Assembly: GCF_036492835.1 (NCBI RefSeq)
Contig: NZ_AP025319.1
Coordinates: 185,896-249,895, forward strand
DNA length: 64,000 nucleotides
Direction of reading: 5' to 3'
DNA from: Fulvitalea axinellae
GTDB lineage: Bacteria > Bacteroidota > Bacteroidia > Cytophagales > Cyclobacteriaceae
The position numbers and the translations under genes are program-made. Below are positions 52,299-64,000 of this stretch, one piece after another. Position 1 is the first letter of the stretch. Every line of letters starts with the position of its first letter. The notes beneath the pieces are model-generated. The model ran no database searches, had not been told where the DNA came from, and saw only the letters and a list, made by a program, of their open reading frames with translations.

Positions 52299-53561
52299 TT
52301 AACCAAACAACTCCACCTCTTTTTTTAACTTGAGAATCATTTTTTCTTGGGTAATCTCATAAGCGTATTGCAGGCATTGAGAAATGGTTTTTGGGTCTTC
52401 TAATCCGTCAAAAACGTTGGTTATCCGTACGTTTTTTTGGAACTGTTTTAATAGGGTGCGCTTGTCTTCAAGAACGGTATCTATTTTATCGTCCAGACAA
52501 TGCAAAGACAATAATCTTGTGGCCCGCTGGCGTATAAATCTGTCCGAAGAAACCTTTGATAATGCCAGTATCTGATATTGCCATTTATGGCAGGTTTCAC
52601 CGCTATTAATGTTTTGCAATGCTTTTGCCTGTTTTTCAGGGTCGGGATCACAGATTCCTATCGAATCAGGTTGTTCTTTCGTATTTTCGGAGGCATCTTC
52701 TTTTGCTTTTTTAATGCCTAAAACGGAGAGGTTTTGCATTTGCGACAACCATCTAGGCGATTTAAAATTTTCACTTGTCCTGATGTCCAATTCTCGCAGG
52801 TCACTAAGATTGGTAAAACTGTAAGGAATGCTTTTCAGGTTTTCGGCATTCAGATAAATCTCCCTTAATCCTTTTTGTGTCACCAAGCTTTCCGGGAAGT
52901 TCTCAATCTTACTGTCCGTAACGGAGATTTTCTGAAGGTAAGGGTGTTGTCCGAATTTAGGATATTGGATTCCCGTTGCTTCCAATTTTAATTCTTCCAG
53001 ATTATTGAAAAGAGAAAAATCCACTTCATCATTCGGAACGAAAATACCTTTAATATAAAGTCTTTTAAATCGTCCAGGCTTGAATATATAATCGGTATGA
53101 AAAACTGTGTCGGGGTCGTAACCTTCATAATTCGGTTCCAATATCAAATCGGTGACATTGGGAAAGAATTGGGTCACGGCCAGAAATTCCAGTGAATGGA
53201 AAGTAATATCCATACATTGGAACTGTTCGAATAAAAGACGTAAAACGTTACCATACACGCCATCTACCAATATAAAAATATCTTCAATGTCCAATATATT
53301 GAGTTTTACAAACCCATTTCCTTCCCGATACATTTGCAAAAGAGCGTCGGCGGTCTCCTTTTCTCTTCCCAGAGCTTTTTTGGTAAGGTATTTTTCTGAT
53401 AATTCCATTACCGCTTCGGTATCCTTTTTTTGGAAAGCCAATGCGAATTCGGATAAAATTTTTTCCGGAGAATCATTTTCGAAAACCGATGCCGAAACAG
53501 CGTCTTGCTGTAAATCCTTTCCGATCGAGATTATATCGTTATTTCCTTTTTTGGTTGCCAT
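52299..53561 (-). CDS. Leucine-rich-repeat protein with C-terminal HEAT-like helices
   Basis: The 420-residue cytosolic-looking protein (no signal peptide) has an acidic helical N-terminus with an ALAFQKKDTEAVMELSEKYL unit. Leucine-rich repeats follow at about 165-285 (LFNNLEELKLEATGIQYPKF, LQKISVTDSKIENFPESL, LREIYLNAENLKSIPYSF, LRELDIRTSENF). The C-terminal region (QALQNINSGETCHKWQYQILALSKVSSDRFIRQRATRLLSLH) looks like HEAT-type helices. It sits 9 bases downstream of the larger LRR gene in the same direction, so the two form an operon and share the domain plan. LRR/HEAT proteins usually bind other proteins; no catalytic motif is visible and the partner is unknown. Confidence 0.78.
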   Translation of the reverse strand: MATKKGNNDIISIGKDLQQDAVSASVFENDSPEKILSEFALAFQKKDTEAVMELSEKYLTKKALGREKETADALLQMYREGNGFVKLNILDIEDIFILVDGVYGNVLRLLFEQFQCMDITFHSLEFLAVTQFFPNVTDLILEPNYEGYDPDTVFHTDYIFKPGRFKRLYIKGIFVPNDEVDFSLFNNLEELKLEATGIQYPKFGQHPYLQKISVTDSKIENFPESLVTQKGLREIYLNAENLKSIPYSFTNLSDLRELDIRTSENFKSPRWLSQMQNLSVLGIKKAKEDASENTKEQPDSIGICDPDPEKQAKALQNINSGETCHKWQYQILALSKVSSDRFIRQRATRLLSLHCLDDKIDTVLEDKRTLLKQFQKNVRITNVFDGLEDPKTISQCLQYAYEITQEKMILKLKKEVELFG

Positions 53562-53570
53562 AGTGTCGGG

Positions 53571-56150
53571 TTATTTTGCGGGTCTTCTGAGGATTTGCAT
53601 TCTGATCGCGTCTTCCACGATTTCTTTTTCGTGTTTTGCAAAATAGGAGGAACCACCTAAGTATCTGTTTTCCCTTAGCTTCATTACCAACTCATAAAGC
53701 ACCTCCGACATCTCCGACAATTTCCATAGCCAATGCCAACAGATATATCCTCTGATACTCTTTTCGGAATAGTCGGGATATTGATCGTTAAGCGAGTCAA
53801 ACACGTCACCTATAGCCCAGCGTTTCGTGTCCCAATCGTACTGCGGAGCCGGTTTTTCGTGTTCCAAAACCTTTATCAGATCCCATTCCGGATAATGACA
53901 CCGGATAAGGTTGGAGGCGGAAACGGCGATATCCTGCTCAAAATCGACGGAAGGGAGTTCCGTATGCTTGGCGATTACCAATACCAGCAATTTGAGTTCT
54001 TCGGGAAAACCTTGGTTCCAAAGCATTTCAAAGGCCAAACGTTGACTTTTGAAATCGCCACTCAGCAATAAAGTCTCTACTTTCGGCAACAGATTTTCCT
54101 TCTCCGGCCCCATCAAAGGCTTAAGGTTCCGGGTGGCAAAGTATTTCATCAACTCTTGCTCCGTCAGGAACACATATGTAAGGTTTGACGATATGCAATC
54201 CCTGTCAGGGTTGTCACCGATAATAATATGGGAAGCCTCATGGATATCATCACAGATTCGAGCGTTTATCGCTTTAAGCTGATCGTCCAGAAGAGCAGCG
54301 TCACAATAGGTTTTTCCTAAAATAAAAATCTTAGATCCGTCCGGAATTCCAGATTCCATAATGGATAAAGAATTAGGATTAAACCTAGCTATTTTCTCTT
54401 TTGCCAAACGGGTATAGCGTTCATTGTCCCGTTCCATAATTTCGAAGAGAAGTTCGGTGTTGAGTAGGTGGTTTGACAAGGGGTTACTAAACAGCAAACT
54501 GATAAAATCACCATACAAATGCATTGGCAGGGCTCGCATTTTTTCACCTACAAGCAAAGGTTCCGTAATATCTCTCCAACGATCCATCAACCAACTATCA
54601 CAGATGAACCCCGAACCTATTCTGTGAGCTTGTTTTGTTGAGAATGCCCTAATTTTCTCGCCCTGAACGATGATAGCCAAGGCCTTGCATTCATCAATGG
54701 AAGCGGGCACATGGGTCACATTTAGTGACATAAACTCAAAACGCCAAAGAGAAGGCATACGGTAAATGGCTTCCGGGATTTCGGTAAACGACCCCGATAC
54801 GTAAAGGTAGCCCAGCTCAGGTAATTCTGAAATTTCCTTCGGTAAAACAGGCAATTCTCTTAATGTGTCGATCGCCAGTTTCTGAAGTTTTTTTAATTTT
54901 CCGATATCAGGGGATAATTCAAAATTACTGGCTCTCGCAGCTTCGATATAAACATTCCTCAAGTTCCGTAATTCATAAAAAACAGGACTGAGTTCAAAAT
55001 AGTCGTTTAGTATAAAGAGCCTTTCCAATTCAGTATTTTGGGAAAAACTCTCAGGCAGTTTCTCTTCACTATTCCATTCCCATCTAATGCTTCTTAATTG
55101 AGAATGTTCATAGAACTTAATGTCTGAGAAGGTCATTCGATAGATATCCAACTCATGAAGCCCTGTAAATCTCCGAAGGTCAAGCACTCCATCTTTGCAT
55201 GATAAAGCGATAAGACAAAGTGATTTTATGTTTTTTGGGTTTTGTATTTTATTAACATCAAAAACAGGTTTTCCCCCTTCATTATAAGGAGGTTGGAATC
55301 CAAACTCCACAAGAGAAGTGAAGTAAGGGAGATTATCTTGAAACGATATCGGAATGTCTTCCAAACTAAGAGCTTCGATTTTCGGAAATATAGCCTGGAA
55401 TATCCCACAAACTAAGGGGTGCTCTTTTATTCGGCAAAAGTCTTCGTAATTGGTCGCTGTAAGAGATAAGCTCCTACTACTCCGATACGCTTCCACCGTT
55501 TCTGTTAATGCTCTTATTTCATTTGAAAAAAACGGAAGATTCGTAAATGCGGGAATAATTCCGGAAAGCTTTACGTCATCATTTTCCTTGATCGCATTTA
55601 TGGCTTCTTGTACCAGTTCTTCAGGAGCGACGGAATCCCATTTTGAATTAATCTCCGGGCCATAACCAATCAACTTCGCGACAGCTTGCAATTTGACGGG
55701 AAGAATCGAATTGATTTGGATAACGGGTTTATCATAATTCCCTTGATCAGCGAATTTGCCCGTTAGATCACTAATAATCGAAAAACCTTCCAAATACCCC
55801 AAATCATAAGCTTCGGCCAGGGTGGCCAATTGGATTTCGACGGGTTTATTGATGGTGAGTTTCTTGAACGATTTCCGACTTTGGAGCGATTTAAAAAAAT
55901 CCGCAGTAAAGAAAACGCACCATTCGAAATGAATGGTCTCGATTTCGGGAAAATACAAGCAGGGGTCGGCGATAGTTTGAGGAGAGTAATTGTAGTATTC
56001 TCCTACCGCTACATCCTTGATTTTCCGCATTTTCGTCAAAGGCTCCTTTACGGAATCGTTCCAATAACCTTTATATATGAGCCTTTCCGTTTCCGGAAAG
56101 TCGGGCAGGGCGTTTAACTGCCATAAGTTTTCGCATTCGATTGTCCTCAT
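53571..56150 (-). CDS. Large LRR protein with BRCT-like and HEAT-like domains
   Basis: I start at the ATG at 56150 (MRTIECENLWQL); the frame extends to a TTG at 56174. The product of about 859 residues has irregular leucine-rich repeats through its first two thirds (RFTGLHELDIYRMTFSDIKF, LRNVYIEAARASNFELSPDI, LKKLQKLAIDTLRELPVLP, LPELGYLYVSGSFTEIPEAI). Around 600-690 comes a BRCT-like segment (GSKIFILGKTYCDAALLDDQLKAI..., SHIIIGDNP, VFLTEQELMKYF). HEAT-like helices finish the protein. Similar LRR/BRCT/HEAT combinations occur in Bacteroidota genes of unknown role. BRCT domains bind phosphoproteins or DNA ends, so this may be a scaffold. It is the first gene of a two-gene operon. Confidence 0.75.
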   Translation of the reverse strand: MRTIECENLWQLNALPDFPETERLIYKGYWNDSVKEPLTKMRKIKDVAVGEYYNYSPQTIADPCLYFPEIETIHFEWCVFFTADFFKSLQSRKSFKKLTINKPVEIQLATLAEAYDLGYLEGFSIISDLTGKFADQGNYDKPVIQINSILPVKLQAVAKLIGYGPEINSKWDSVAPEELVQEAINAIKENDDVKLSGIIPAFTNLPFFSNEIRALTETVEAYRSSRSLSLTATNYEDFCRIKEHPLVCGIFQAIFPKIEALSLEDIPISFQDNLPYFTSLVEFGFQPPYNEGGKPVFDVNKIQNPKNIKSLCLIALSCKDGVLDLRRFTGLHELDIYRMTFSDIKFYEHSQLRSIRWEWNSEEKLPESFSQNTELERLFILNDYFELSPVFYELRNLRNVYIEAARASNFELSPDIGKLKKLQKLAIDTLRELPVLPKEISELPELGYLYVSGSFTEIPEAIYRMPSLWRFEFMSLNVTHVPASIDECKALAIIVQGEKIRAFSTKQAHRIGSGFICDSWLMDRWRDITEPLLVGEKMRALPMHLYGDFISLLFSNPLSNHLLNTELLFEIMERDNERYTRLAKEKIARFNPNSLSIMESGIPDGSKIFILGKTYCDAALLDDQLKAINARICDDIHEASHIIIGDNPDRDCISSNLTYVFLTEQELMKYFATRNLKPLMGPEKENLLPKVETLLLSGDFKSQRLAFEMLWNQGFPEELKLLVLVIAKHTELPSVDFEQDIAVSASNLIRCHYPEWDLIKVLEHEKPAPQYDWDTKRWAIGDVFDSLNDQYPDYSEKSIRGYICWHWLWKLSEMSEVLYELVMKLRENRYLGGSSYFAKHEKEIVEDAIRMQILRRPAK

Positions 56151-56255
56151 CCTATCTGGTATTGCTTTACGCAAATAAGCGTAAGATTGGAATGAAAAAT
56201 AACCCTGTATTCAGGGGAAAAAGACGAAAAGAATAATGTTAAGGGCCTGAAATCA

Positions 56256-56298
56256 AAAAGCAACGCTGATTACCATTTTGGTTCTCGGCGTTGCTTTT
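56256..56298 (-). terminator. Rho-independent terminator after the beta-galactosidase gene
   Basis: AAAAGCAACGC (56256-56266) and GCGTTGCTTTT (56288-56298) form an 11-bp perfect stem. On the minus strand it lies 36 nt after the stop codon and runs into T-rich sequence. Confidence 0.85.
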
Positions 56299-56333
56299 AA
56301 CGTTTACGGAAATGCGGTTGTTTTTTCGCTGAT

Positions 56334-60439
<4,106 letters not shown>

Positions 60440-61759
60440 TCAAGAGTGAGCGGGTGATTGACCTGAAGCTTCGGCCGATGGAGGGACGGGCATGCGGGTG
60501 CCATTTAGCTCTAGAACGGTATGGAAAATATCGTCGGCGACGGCGGAGAGTTCGTCTATGTCACGGACATATTGGATACGCCTCAGCTCAAGAATCGGCA
60601 CCCGTTTTGGCTGCGTGCCCACTCTGTCGTAGGTTTCGCCCCAACTGCCTAAGGTGTCCAGCTCGTCGGCTTGGTCGTCTAGCCCGGGATAATTCCTTTC
60701 AGTTAACAGGTCCATCCCTTGGGTGATATTCAGAAGCCAGTTTTCACGGCTAAGCCCGTTTATTTGGTCCACCAAAGGTTGGTCCTGATCTTGGCGTGTT
60801 CCTTTCTCAAAGATCTGATTTTTGAGATCGAGTGGCATATCGCCGTTAGATTCGAACCTGATCAATTCGAAAAGTGTCTGGAAATGGATGCCGCCACCCA
60901 GCTGAAAATAGAAGAATTCCTGCGGAGGCAATAGCTCATACATGGCGGCGAAATCGGTGCGGGCCATTATCGGAAAAGCGCTTTTGGTGTAGGTCTTAAA
61001 ATTGATCATGGGGCAGTCAAGATAATGGGCCAAATAACAACACAGGCCAATAAACGTCTCGCTAGGTTCCCAATCCGGGTAAGGTTCGTACCACATTCTG
61101 AAACGTTCGATGGCGTCCAGTACCCTCTGTTTTACACGCACCATGGAGCGCATTTCAGCCTGTGCCTCGGGCGTGTTTACGTATTTTATCCGGGTTAACC
61201 TTTCGTCCGCTTTTCTTTTAGCCGGAAAACGCCCCGAACGCTCGAAAAGCTCGGGCACGCTACCCAGCCGAATACCAACGTTGGCTTGCGGATGCAGGTC
61301 CGGCTGTTCTAAAGCGTCTATACTGGCTTCGGGATCCACTACTTTGCCTTCCTTGGCAAAACGGTTGATCGATTGGAGGCGCTCCGGATATTCCAGCGCC
61401 TTGGCATGCATGCTGTGCAACATGCCCTGTATACGGCGAAAAACTTCGCGCATCTGGTCCAAACCTTCCGGAGTCTCAGCGAAGGGCTTGGTTACAAACT
61501 CTGGCACCGAATCTTCCGTTGGCCGGTCGGCCGTAAGGTCAAAGTCCTTGCCCTTAAACAATAGGTCCTTTTTGCTGTGCGCCTTGCGGTATTCCTCTTT
61601 GTACCTACCAAAAGATTCGAAAAGCACTTCCGGCATAACGGGTTTCCAAGTATTCCAGTTTTTCACTTCCACCTCAAAGCCTACGGCGCACTGTATGGCT
61701 TGGCTTGAGGGGGCGGGAGGGGTTTTCTTTTGGGAAGTACGTTGGCGCCGGGCAAACAT
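60440..61759 (-). CDS. Putative effector with amidoligase-like domain (second copy)
   Basis: The 439-residue protein begins MFARRQRTSQKKTPPAPSSQAIQC, a basic proline/serine/glutamine-rich leader without a signal peptide, and then VGFEVEVKN (GFEVE at 27-31). Further conserved points are EFVTKPF (87-93), HPQANVGIRL (156-165), IMARTDFAAMYELL and VPILELRRIQY. The same order occurs in the protein at 14975-16387, so they are homologues. The G-F-E-V-E, E-x-V-x-x-P and HPQ...VGI elements fit the COOH-NH2 amidoligase superfamily, ATP-dependent enzymes of glutamine-synthetase fold. The leader resembles that of the nucleotidyltransferase-type protein at 4301-5773 (MFTRAK...PP...AQC). The gene stands alone, between the beta-galactosidase gene and IS3 copy 2. 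The family call is moderate and secretion is inferred. Confidence 0.6.
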   Translation of the reverse strand: MFARRQRTSQKKTPPAPSSQAIQCAVGFEVEVKNWNTWKPVMPEVLFESFGRYKEEYRKAHSKKDLLFKGKDFDLTADRPTEDSVPEFVTKPFAETPEGLDQMREVFRRIQGMLHSMHAKALEYPERLQSINRFAKEGKVVDPEASIDALEQPDLHPQANVGIRLGSVPELFERSGRFPAKRKADERLTRIKYVNTPEAQAEMRSMVRVKQRVLDAIERFRMWYEPYPDWEPSETFIGLCCYLAHYLDCPMINFKTYTKSAFPIMARTDFAAMYELLPPQEFFYFQLGGGIHFQTLFELIRFESNGDMPLDLKNQIFEKGTRQDQDQPLVDQINGLSRENWLLNITQGMDLLTERNYPGLDDQADELDTLGSWGETYDRVGTQPKRVPILELRRIQYVRDIDELSAVADDIFHTVLELNGTRMPVPPSAEASGQSPAHS

Positions 61760-61968
61760 TTATAGGGAACACGTAGGGTTAGGGGATGGTTTTGGAGGAG
61801 AAATGAAAAACCGATTTAACACTTGAATAATGGAACAAATATTTCGGAAGAATCAATGAAATATTAGTATTGCTCTTACCTGATTATGGAATAATTCTAT
61901 TCTTCTCTAAAAAATAATAATGTAAGCAATTTAATTTTTAACAATGAATCCTCTGATGTATTTTACAC

Positions 61969-61971
61969 ATG
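61969..61971. repeat. Left 3-bp target duplication of IS3 copy 2
   Basis: ATG directly precedes the left end of the element at 61972 and recurs directly after the right end at 63316-63318. Three-base duplications are usual for IS3-family elements. Confidence 0.7.
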
Positions 61972-62021
61972 TATAGTACCCTCGATTCTTAGGACCAGTA
62001 AAGTCGATTTTTAAGTAAATT

Positions 62022-62948
62022 TTAAACGGTTGTCGCTATCGTCGAGCCCGTGTGAATGTTGATAAGTCCTTTCACATTCTGTTTTTTCTTGGACTTATCA
62101 ATATTTGCATGGGCATACGCGGTGGCTTTCGCTTTTGACGCTCCGCTAAAAACATTTTCCGGCTTCAGGTTCTCGATTCCTTGGTGATCCCTGTTGTGGT
62201 AGCGTCGCAACCATTTCTCTATCCCCAAATACAACTTTAAACCGTTGTCGGCCGGATTCAGGTAAATATGGTCCCTTTTTAGCGTTCTCCAAAAGCGTTC
62301 GATGTAAATGTTGTCCAAGGCTCGGCCTTTGGCGTCCATACTGATGTTTATTCCCTCTTTCTTGAGATAGTTCACGTATTCCCCGCAAGTGAACTGGGAA
62401 CCTTGGTCACTGTTGAGTATTTCCGGTTTACCGTGAATCTCAACGGCCTCACGCACCACTTTTAAAGACGCCGCGGCCTCAAGCGTATTGCTCAAACCCC
62501 AACCCACTATGTACCTGCTGTAGACGTCGATAATCGCCGTCATATACATGAAACCGCTAGCCATGGCTATATAAGTGATGTCTATCGACCAGACCTGGTT
62601 TTTCCTGACAACTTTCTTTTCCTTAAGCAGATACGGGTAAACGTATTTTGCCTCTCCGGGCTTGCTCAGATTCTTTTTCGGGTAAATAGGGTAGAGATTC
62701 GCTTTGCGCATCAAGCGCCTAACCCTTTCATAGGAAGGGTTGAATCCTTGGTCACGCAAGGCTGATCTCATGCGCAAAACTCCCGCCGTGGGTTCGTCGA
62801 TCATGTGCCGGTCCATAAGGCGCATCAACTCCAAGTTTTCCGCGTTTTCCCCCTTTGGGCTGTAGTAGTATGACGAACGGTAAAGCTCCAGACAGTCGCA
62901 CTGACGGCGAATGCTCAGCTTATCCCCGGGGTCGACAAGGAGACGCAA
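62022..62948 (-). CDS. IS3 transposase OrfB (DDE catalytic part), copy 2
   Basis: The predicted protein is identical to that of 47246-48172, with the same DDE residues (D123, D181, E217). Expression as an OrfA-OrfB fusion by -1 frameshift on the A8 run (T-run at 62977-62984) is expected. Confidence 0.93.
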   Translation of the reverse strand: MRLLVDPGDKLSIRRQCDCLELYRSSYYYSPKGENAENLELMRLMDRHMIDEPTAGVLRMRSALRDQGFNPSYERVRRLMRKANLYPIYPKKNLSKPGEAKYVYPYLLKEKKVVRKNQVWSIDITYIAMASGFMYMTAIIDVYSRYIVGWGLSNTLEAAASLKVVREAVEIHGKPEILNSDQGSQFTCGEYVNYLKKEGINISMDAKGRALDNIYIERFWRTLKRDHIYLNPADNGLKLYLGIEKWLRRYHNRDHQGIENLKPENVFSGASKAKATAYAHANIDKSKKKQNVKGLINIHTGSTIATTV

Positions 62949-62950
62949 AT

Positions 62951-63262
62951 CTATAGACGCCCCAACTTCTTTAAGCTTTTTTTTAGGAAGTCGTTTTCCA
63001 TCTCAAGCTTTCCTATTTTACTGTACAGTTGGTCTGTCGCCTTCTCCGTTTTCTCGTGTTCTTTTCTATCTTTGCCACCCTCAAAAACGCTGGACGAGCG
63101 CTGCAGAAACTCATTTTTCCATTGTGAAATCTGGGTGGCGTGAAGATCGTACCGTCTGCAGAGTTCTTGGGTGGTTTCTCTTTCCTTCAGTGCTTCGATC
63201 GCTACTTCCGCCTTGAATTTGGCGCTGAATTTTCTGCGTGTCGTTCTCGTTTTCATGCCCAT
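62951..63262 (-). CDS. IS3 transposase OrfA (DNA-binding part), copy 2
   Basis: The predicted protein is identical to that of 48175-48486, with the HTH_Tnp_1 core and zipper-like C-terminus. Confidence 0.93.
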   Translation of the reverse strand: MGMKTRTTRRKFSAKFKAEVAIEALKERETTQELCRRYDLHATQISQWKNEFLQRSSSVFEGGKDRKEHEKTEKATDQLYSKIGKLEMENDFLKKSLKKLGRL

Positions 63263-63409
63263 AATTTAGTGATTTTTAAACTAAGACACTGGTCCGAAAA
63301 TTCAGGGGTATTATAATGAATACCTATAAGCTCAGTTAAAAAAGTGCTTTACAAGCCCTATTTACTAATAAAGGAGGGTCTGAATTCACTATTATAATGA
63401 ATAAACAAC

Positions 63410-63934
63410 ATGACCTATAATGACATAACTTTACAAAAAATCTTTGAAGAGTATTGGAATCAAACACTATTATTATTGACTTTTTTTGGTATTTCTCTTA
63501 AAATGATTTTTACCTTTTATTTAAAAAAAAGAGAAGTTAGCCACGGCATTGTTTATCAAAACAGAATGGAAGCTGTAATAAGATTCTTTAATGCCTTTGC
63601 GGAAGTCAAAAGTATGTGGCAAAAACTACCTATTTTCAAAATATTAAATAAAGAACTGAACCCTGACGAGGTTGATAAGCAGGTTCAGCCTCCGCTTAAT
63701 AGGCTTGAAGCTTCAATTCTCGAATTACAGATATATTTTGATGGTGAAATGTTTGCGAAATTTGAGCTAATTGGGAAAAATATGCGACGAATAAATGGTA
63801 GATTTTTAGAGATTACCTTTAATTCCAAAAAAGAATATAATGTAGTGCACAGAGCAAATGATTATGAATTTCACAGACAAGAGATTGATAGTAAGAACTC
63901 ATTTCTCATAAAAGAAATTTGTAAAAACCTGTAA
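63410..63934 (+). CDS. Membrane-anchored protein of unknown function
   Basis: The 174-residue product has one strong N-terminal membrane helix at about 18-38 (TLLLLTFFGISLKMIFTFYL) followed by a basic KKRE anchor. A cytosolic, mostly helical domain of about 130 residues follows, rich in charged residues. I recognise no family. AGGAGG lies about 32 bases upstream, too far for a normal ribosome site. The gene begins about 95 bases after IS3 copy 2 and ends near the window edge, so downstream partners are not visible. The local sequence is AT-rich compared with the beta-galactosidase region. Confidence 0.65.
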   Translation: MTYNDITLQKIFEEYWNQTLLLLTFFGISLKMIFTFYLKKREVSHGIVYQNRMEAVIRFFNAFAEVKSMWQKLPIFKILNKELNPDEVDKQVQPPLNRLEASILELQIYFDGEMFAKFELIGKNMRRINGRFLEITFNSKKEYNVVHRANDYEFHRQEIDSKNSFLIKEICKNL

Positions 63935-64000
63935 AAACGTATCTGTAATCAACACTCTTCCTTTACAATAAAACCTACCAAGCATCTACCCAAGACTTAA

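Larger units (their letters stand above)
61972..63315 (-). mobile_element. IS3-family insertion sequence, copy 2 (1344 bp)
   Basis: Both predicted proteins and the ends are the same as in copy 1 (47196-48539), it lies in the same orientation and has equal length. Unlike copy 1 it has a matching ATG on each side, so it is the cleaner insertion. It sits in an intergenic AT-rich stretch and breaks no recognisable gene. The two copies are direct repeats 13.4 kb apart. Confidence 0.92.

Overview
The window looks like chromosome of a Bacteroidota (Cytophagales/Flammeovirga-like) bacterium. It has two SusC/SusD outer-membrane uptake pairs, many lipoproteins with a cysteine after a short signal peptide, FAS1 (fasciclin) and LamG domains, a formylglycine-type sulfatase, a LacZ-type beta-galactosidase, a TlpA-like thioredoxin lipoprotein and a Bacteroidota-type tyrosine integrase. 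Shine-Dalgarno sites are mostly absent, and one promoter matches the Bacteroidota TTTG / TAnnTTTG pattern. Species cannot be named from sequence alone.

Layout. 1-10 kb: the 3' end of an M91-like zinc metallopeptidase effector, an S41 peptidase gene split by an IS4-type element with a clean 7-bp target duplication, a secreted protein of unknown function, a nucleotidyltransferase-type putative effector, an MDR oxidoreductase, a Crp/Fnr regulator and a second, full-length M91-like effector. 10-20 kb: a purple-acid-phosphatase-like enzyme with CHB_HEX and PA14 domains, a possible group II intron remnant, a secreted sulfatase, an amidoligase-like putative effector, a small lipoprotein, a UPF1/DNA2-like helicase and a frameshifted outer-membrane protein gene. 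20-41 kb: a LamG-membrane-winged-helix regulator diverges from a long rightward operon (FAS1, SusC, SusD, FAS1, FAS1, SusC, SusD, beta-helix lipoprotein, F5/8C lipoprotein). 41-49.5 kb: a large thioredoxin-fold lipoprotein, a RecA-like ATPase, then an AT-rich, decayed patch containing a stop-broken fibre protein, a group II intron end, a relic of the ATPase gene, an IS3 element flanked by two truncated genes and an integrase remnant. 49.5-64 kb: a small membrane protein, AraC regulator, DUF4345-like protein and SDR enzyme, two LRR/HEAT proteins, the beta-galactosidase, a second amidoligase-like putative effector, an IS3 copy with the same predicted proteins and ends as the first, and a membrane protein.

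How the parts fit. The SusCD/FAS1 operon is probably an uptake or adhesion system controlled by the divergent membrane-spanning regulator. The sulfatase, phosphatase and beta-galactosidase are separate degradative genes. The most interesting theme is a scattered set of single-gene putative effectors (nucleotidyltransferase, M91 metallopeptidase, two amidoligase-like proteins) that share a short, basic, proline/serine/glutamine-rich N-terminal leader ending near a PP...(I/V)xQ(R/C) motif. This resembles the linker segments of Bacteroidota DUF4157/contractile-injection-associated toxins. No injection apparatus gene is present in the window.
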